Source: Tetrahymena thermophila SB210
Lineage: Eukaryota > Ciliophora > Oligohymenophorea > Hymenostomatida > Tetrahymenidae
Assembly (NCBI RefSeq): GCF_000189635.1
Contig: NW_002476512.1
Location: 1,488,001 to 1,552,000 of the forward strand
Length of the DNA: 64,000 nt
Direction: 5' to 3'
Shown in pieces: positions 62,771-64,000 of this stretch. The stretch's first letter is position 1. Each line of letters starts with the position of its first letter. Made by a program: the position numbers and the translations under genes. The notes below the pieces were generated by a model, which was not told the DNA's origin, did not search any database, and was given only the letters and a program-made list of their open reading frames with translations.

Positions 62771-62784
62771 GAAGTCTATAAATC
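62771..62784 (-). promoter_or_regulatory. Distal GAAGTCTATAAATC element, copy 4
   Basis: 472 bases upstream of the start codon, matching the distal element of copies 1-3 except for the last base. Confidence 0.5.
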
Positions 62785-63489
62785 AATAAATTTAGTGTAT
62801 ATTTTATTTTTTCTTTTACTTATTACAGAAAACTAAATTGCGCACCTATTAATAAATTTTTTTATGGAAATATTTAATTTGAGATAAAAATTTTAGCTTA
62901 TTTTTAATAAGTGCTCAGTTTGACAAGTTTTAGTTATTTATTTATTTTTCTGATAAATTTTGACTTAAAAAAATTCAAAATTTATTTTTTATCAAAAAAA
63001 AAAAATACTTCTAAACAAATCAATTAATATTTGAATAAAATTATTGAATTTTTAATTATTATATCTATGATAATAAAAAATTTTAGTTCATCAATAGAAT
63101 AATTATTGCTGAAATATAATTAAAAATAACTAATATTTAAATGAATGAATAAATAAATAATTAACTTAAAAATATTTTAATTTTTTTAAAAAAATTTTAT
63201 TGAAATGTTTGATATCATATTTGATTTAAAATATTATTTAATCAAGTAAATTAATAAAAACAAAATTAATAGAAAAATTACTTATTTGTTAATTACCATA
63301 ATTTAAAGATTTTATATATATTTAATAAATTAAACTCACTTTAAATAATAAAAAATTTTGAAAGTTTTCTTTAAATTTTTTAAATTAGTTAACTAATATG
63401 ATACAAAATATTATAAATTTATAAAATTTGCTTACAGGAAATGGATAAAATTAATGGTATTTAAATTTGAATATAAATTTTTAGTATGA

Positions 63490-64000
63490 TCAAAAGAGTA
63501 AAGCAAATAAGCTAATTGATAAAGCTGTAAAACCTATCATAATACTGTTATTTGTGCTAATTTAGTCAAAGTTAGGAGCTATACCGTTTCCAGTTTCATC
63601 AATTTAATTATCAGAGTTACTGGTTGTGTAAACACTAACACCATTTGGATCTATAACAGCATCAGATGAGGCTTATAATAATCTATTACTCTCTTCTTCC
63701 TCAGCTCTCAATAATCTCAATTTCTTCTCAAGAGAGGCATCTCCTTGTAAAATATTCTCACAAGCTGAGTTATCTCCAAATATAGTTGTACCTTTACATA
63801 TTTTACCACCCTTACCATCATCGTTAGAAATTTTAGGATTAGCAAAAATAGTTTTGATATTATCAAGAACATTAGCTCCACATTTATCATTATTCTTAAT
63901 GTAAGCAGCATTCAATTCTTTAACAATCAATTCGATATTAGAAGGAGTAAAGAAACTTGCAGTACAAGATATAGCTTAGTCAGTTGATTATATGAAGGTA
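63490..64000 (-). CDS. Probable GPI-anchored surface protein, copy 5 of 5 (5' part outside window)
   Basis: C-terminal part of a fifth copy, TGA at 63490; the start lies beyond the right edge. It encodes the same terminal hydrophobic tail (ALSISLFALLF) as copies 2-4 and the helix LEKKLRLLRAEEEE, with one distinctive change (ESNRLL for EINRLL). The array therefore continues past the window. Confidence 0.8.

Larger units (their letters stand above)
62300..63489. other. Upstream region of copy 4 and 3' region of copy 5
   Basis: AT-rich spacer with elements at 62465-62483 and 62771-62784. The first 150 bases upstream of copy 4 are close to those upstream of copy 2 (for example TTTTGTTGTTCATTCAGTATTTA), closer than to copy 3. 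No gene. Confidence 0.55.

Noticed and set aside
54396-63911. 64-residue frames inside each surface-protein copy
   Set aside because: Same strand, different frame, entirely inside the 375-residue genes; they recur only because the genes are near-identical.
1-64000. tRNA, rRNA, transposase or chromosome-breakage sequence
   Set aside because: Looked for tRNA B-box-like GGTTCGA, long GC-rich RNA blocks, integrase/transposase motifs and the 15-base Tetrahymena breakage sequence on both strands; none was seen by eye. A tool search could still find a weak one.

Overview
The window reads as nuclear DNA of a ciliate that uses TAA and TAG for glutamine and TGA as the only stop, most likely Tetrahymena or a close relative. 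The DNA is extremely AT-rich. Every long gene here opens only under that code, with TAA/TAG at plausible Gln positions and TGA at the end. Introns are short, AT-rich and GT..AG. All gene models were built by hand from the sequence. Frame closure across exons is the main support, and family names rest on motifs I could see.

Layout. (1) 1-9.5 kb, minus strand: an intact 1398-residue protein with two P-loop GTPase-like domains (5042-9238), followed downstream by a broken tandem copy of its C-terminal part (about 3530-4221) and by leucine-rich-repeat (LRR) exons (1464-3107 and a truncated one at 4370-4459). Each intact LRR exon is exactly 90 nt with phase-2 introns. The arrangement suggests an ancestral GTPase-plus-LRR (NLR-like) gene that was tandemly duplicated, each copy then losing a different part. 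(2) 11.1-15.6 kb, plus: a four-exon TRP/TRPM-like cation channel. (3) 16.1-27.7 kb, plus: four tandem paralogues of a two-pass membrane protein, each with three exons and a 239-nt middle exon. (4) 28.5-30.6 kb, minus: a Gln/Asn/Ser-rich protein of unknown function. (5) 34.4-37.5 kb, plus: a tetraspanin-like four-pass membrane protein. (6) 41.0-43.0 and 47.4-48.7 kb, plus: two single-exon, Gln/Asn-rich paralogues sharing a domain of about 70 residues. (7) 51.1-53.3 kb, plus: a second LRR array, seven 90-nt exons separated by near-identical introns of 245-262 nt. (8) 54.2-64 kb, minus: five tandem copies (the last cut by the window edge) of a 375-residue, Cys-containing, probably GPI-anchored surface protein, sharing two conserved upstream elements.

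Most of the content is expanding membrane, surface or LRR families in tandem arrays, the kind of fast-evolving accessory DNA expected to act at the cell surface or in recognition. No tRNA, rRNA, CRISPR array, recognisable transposase or chromosome-breakage sequence was seen. The intergenic stretches are very AT-rich with microsatellites.
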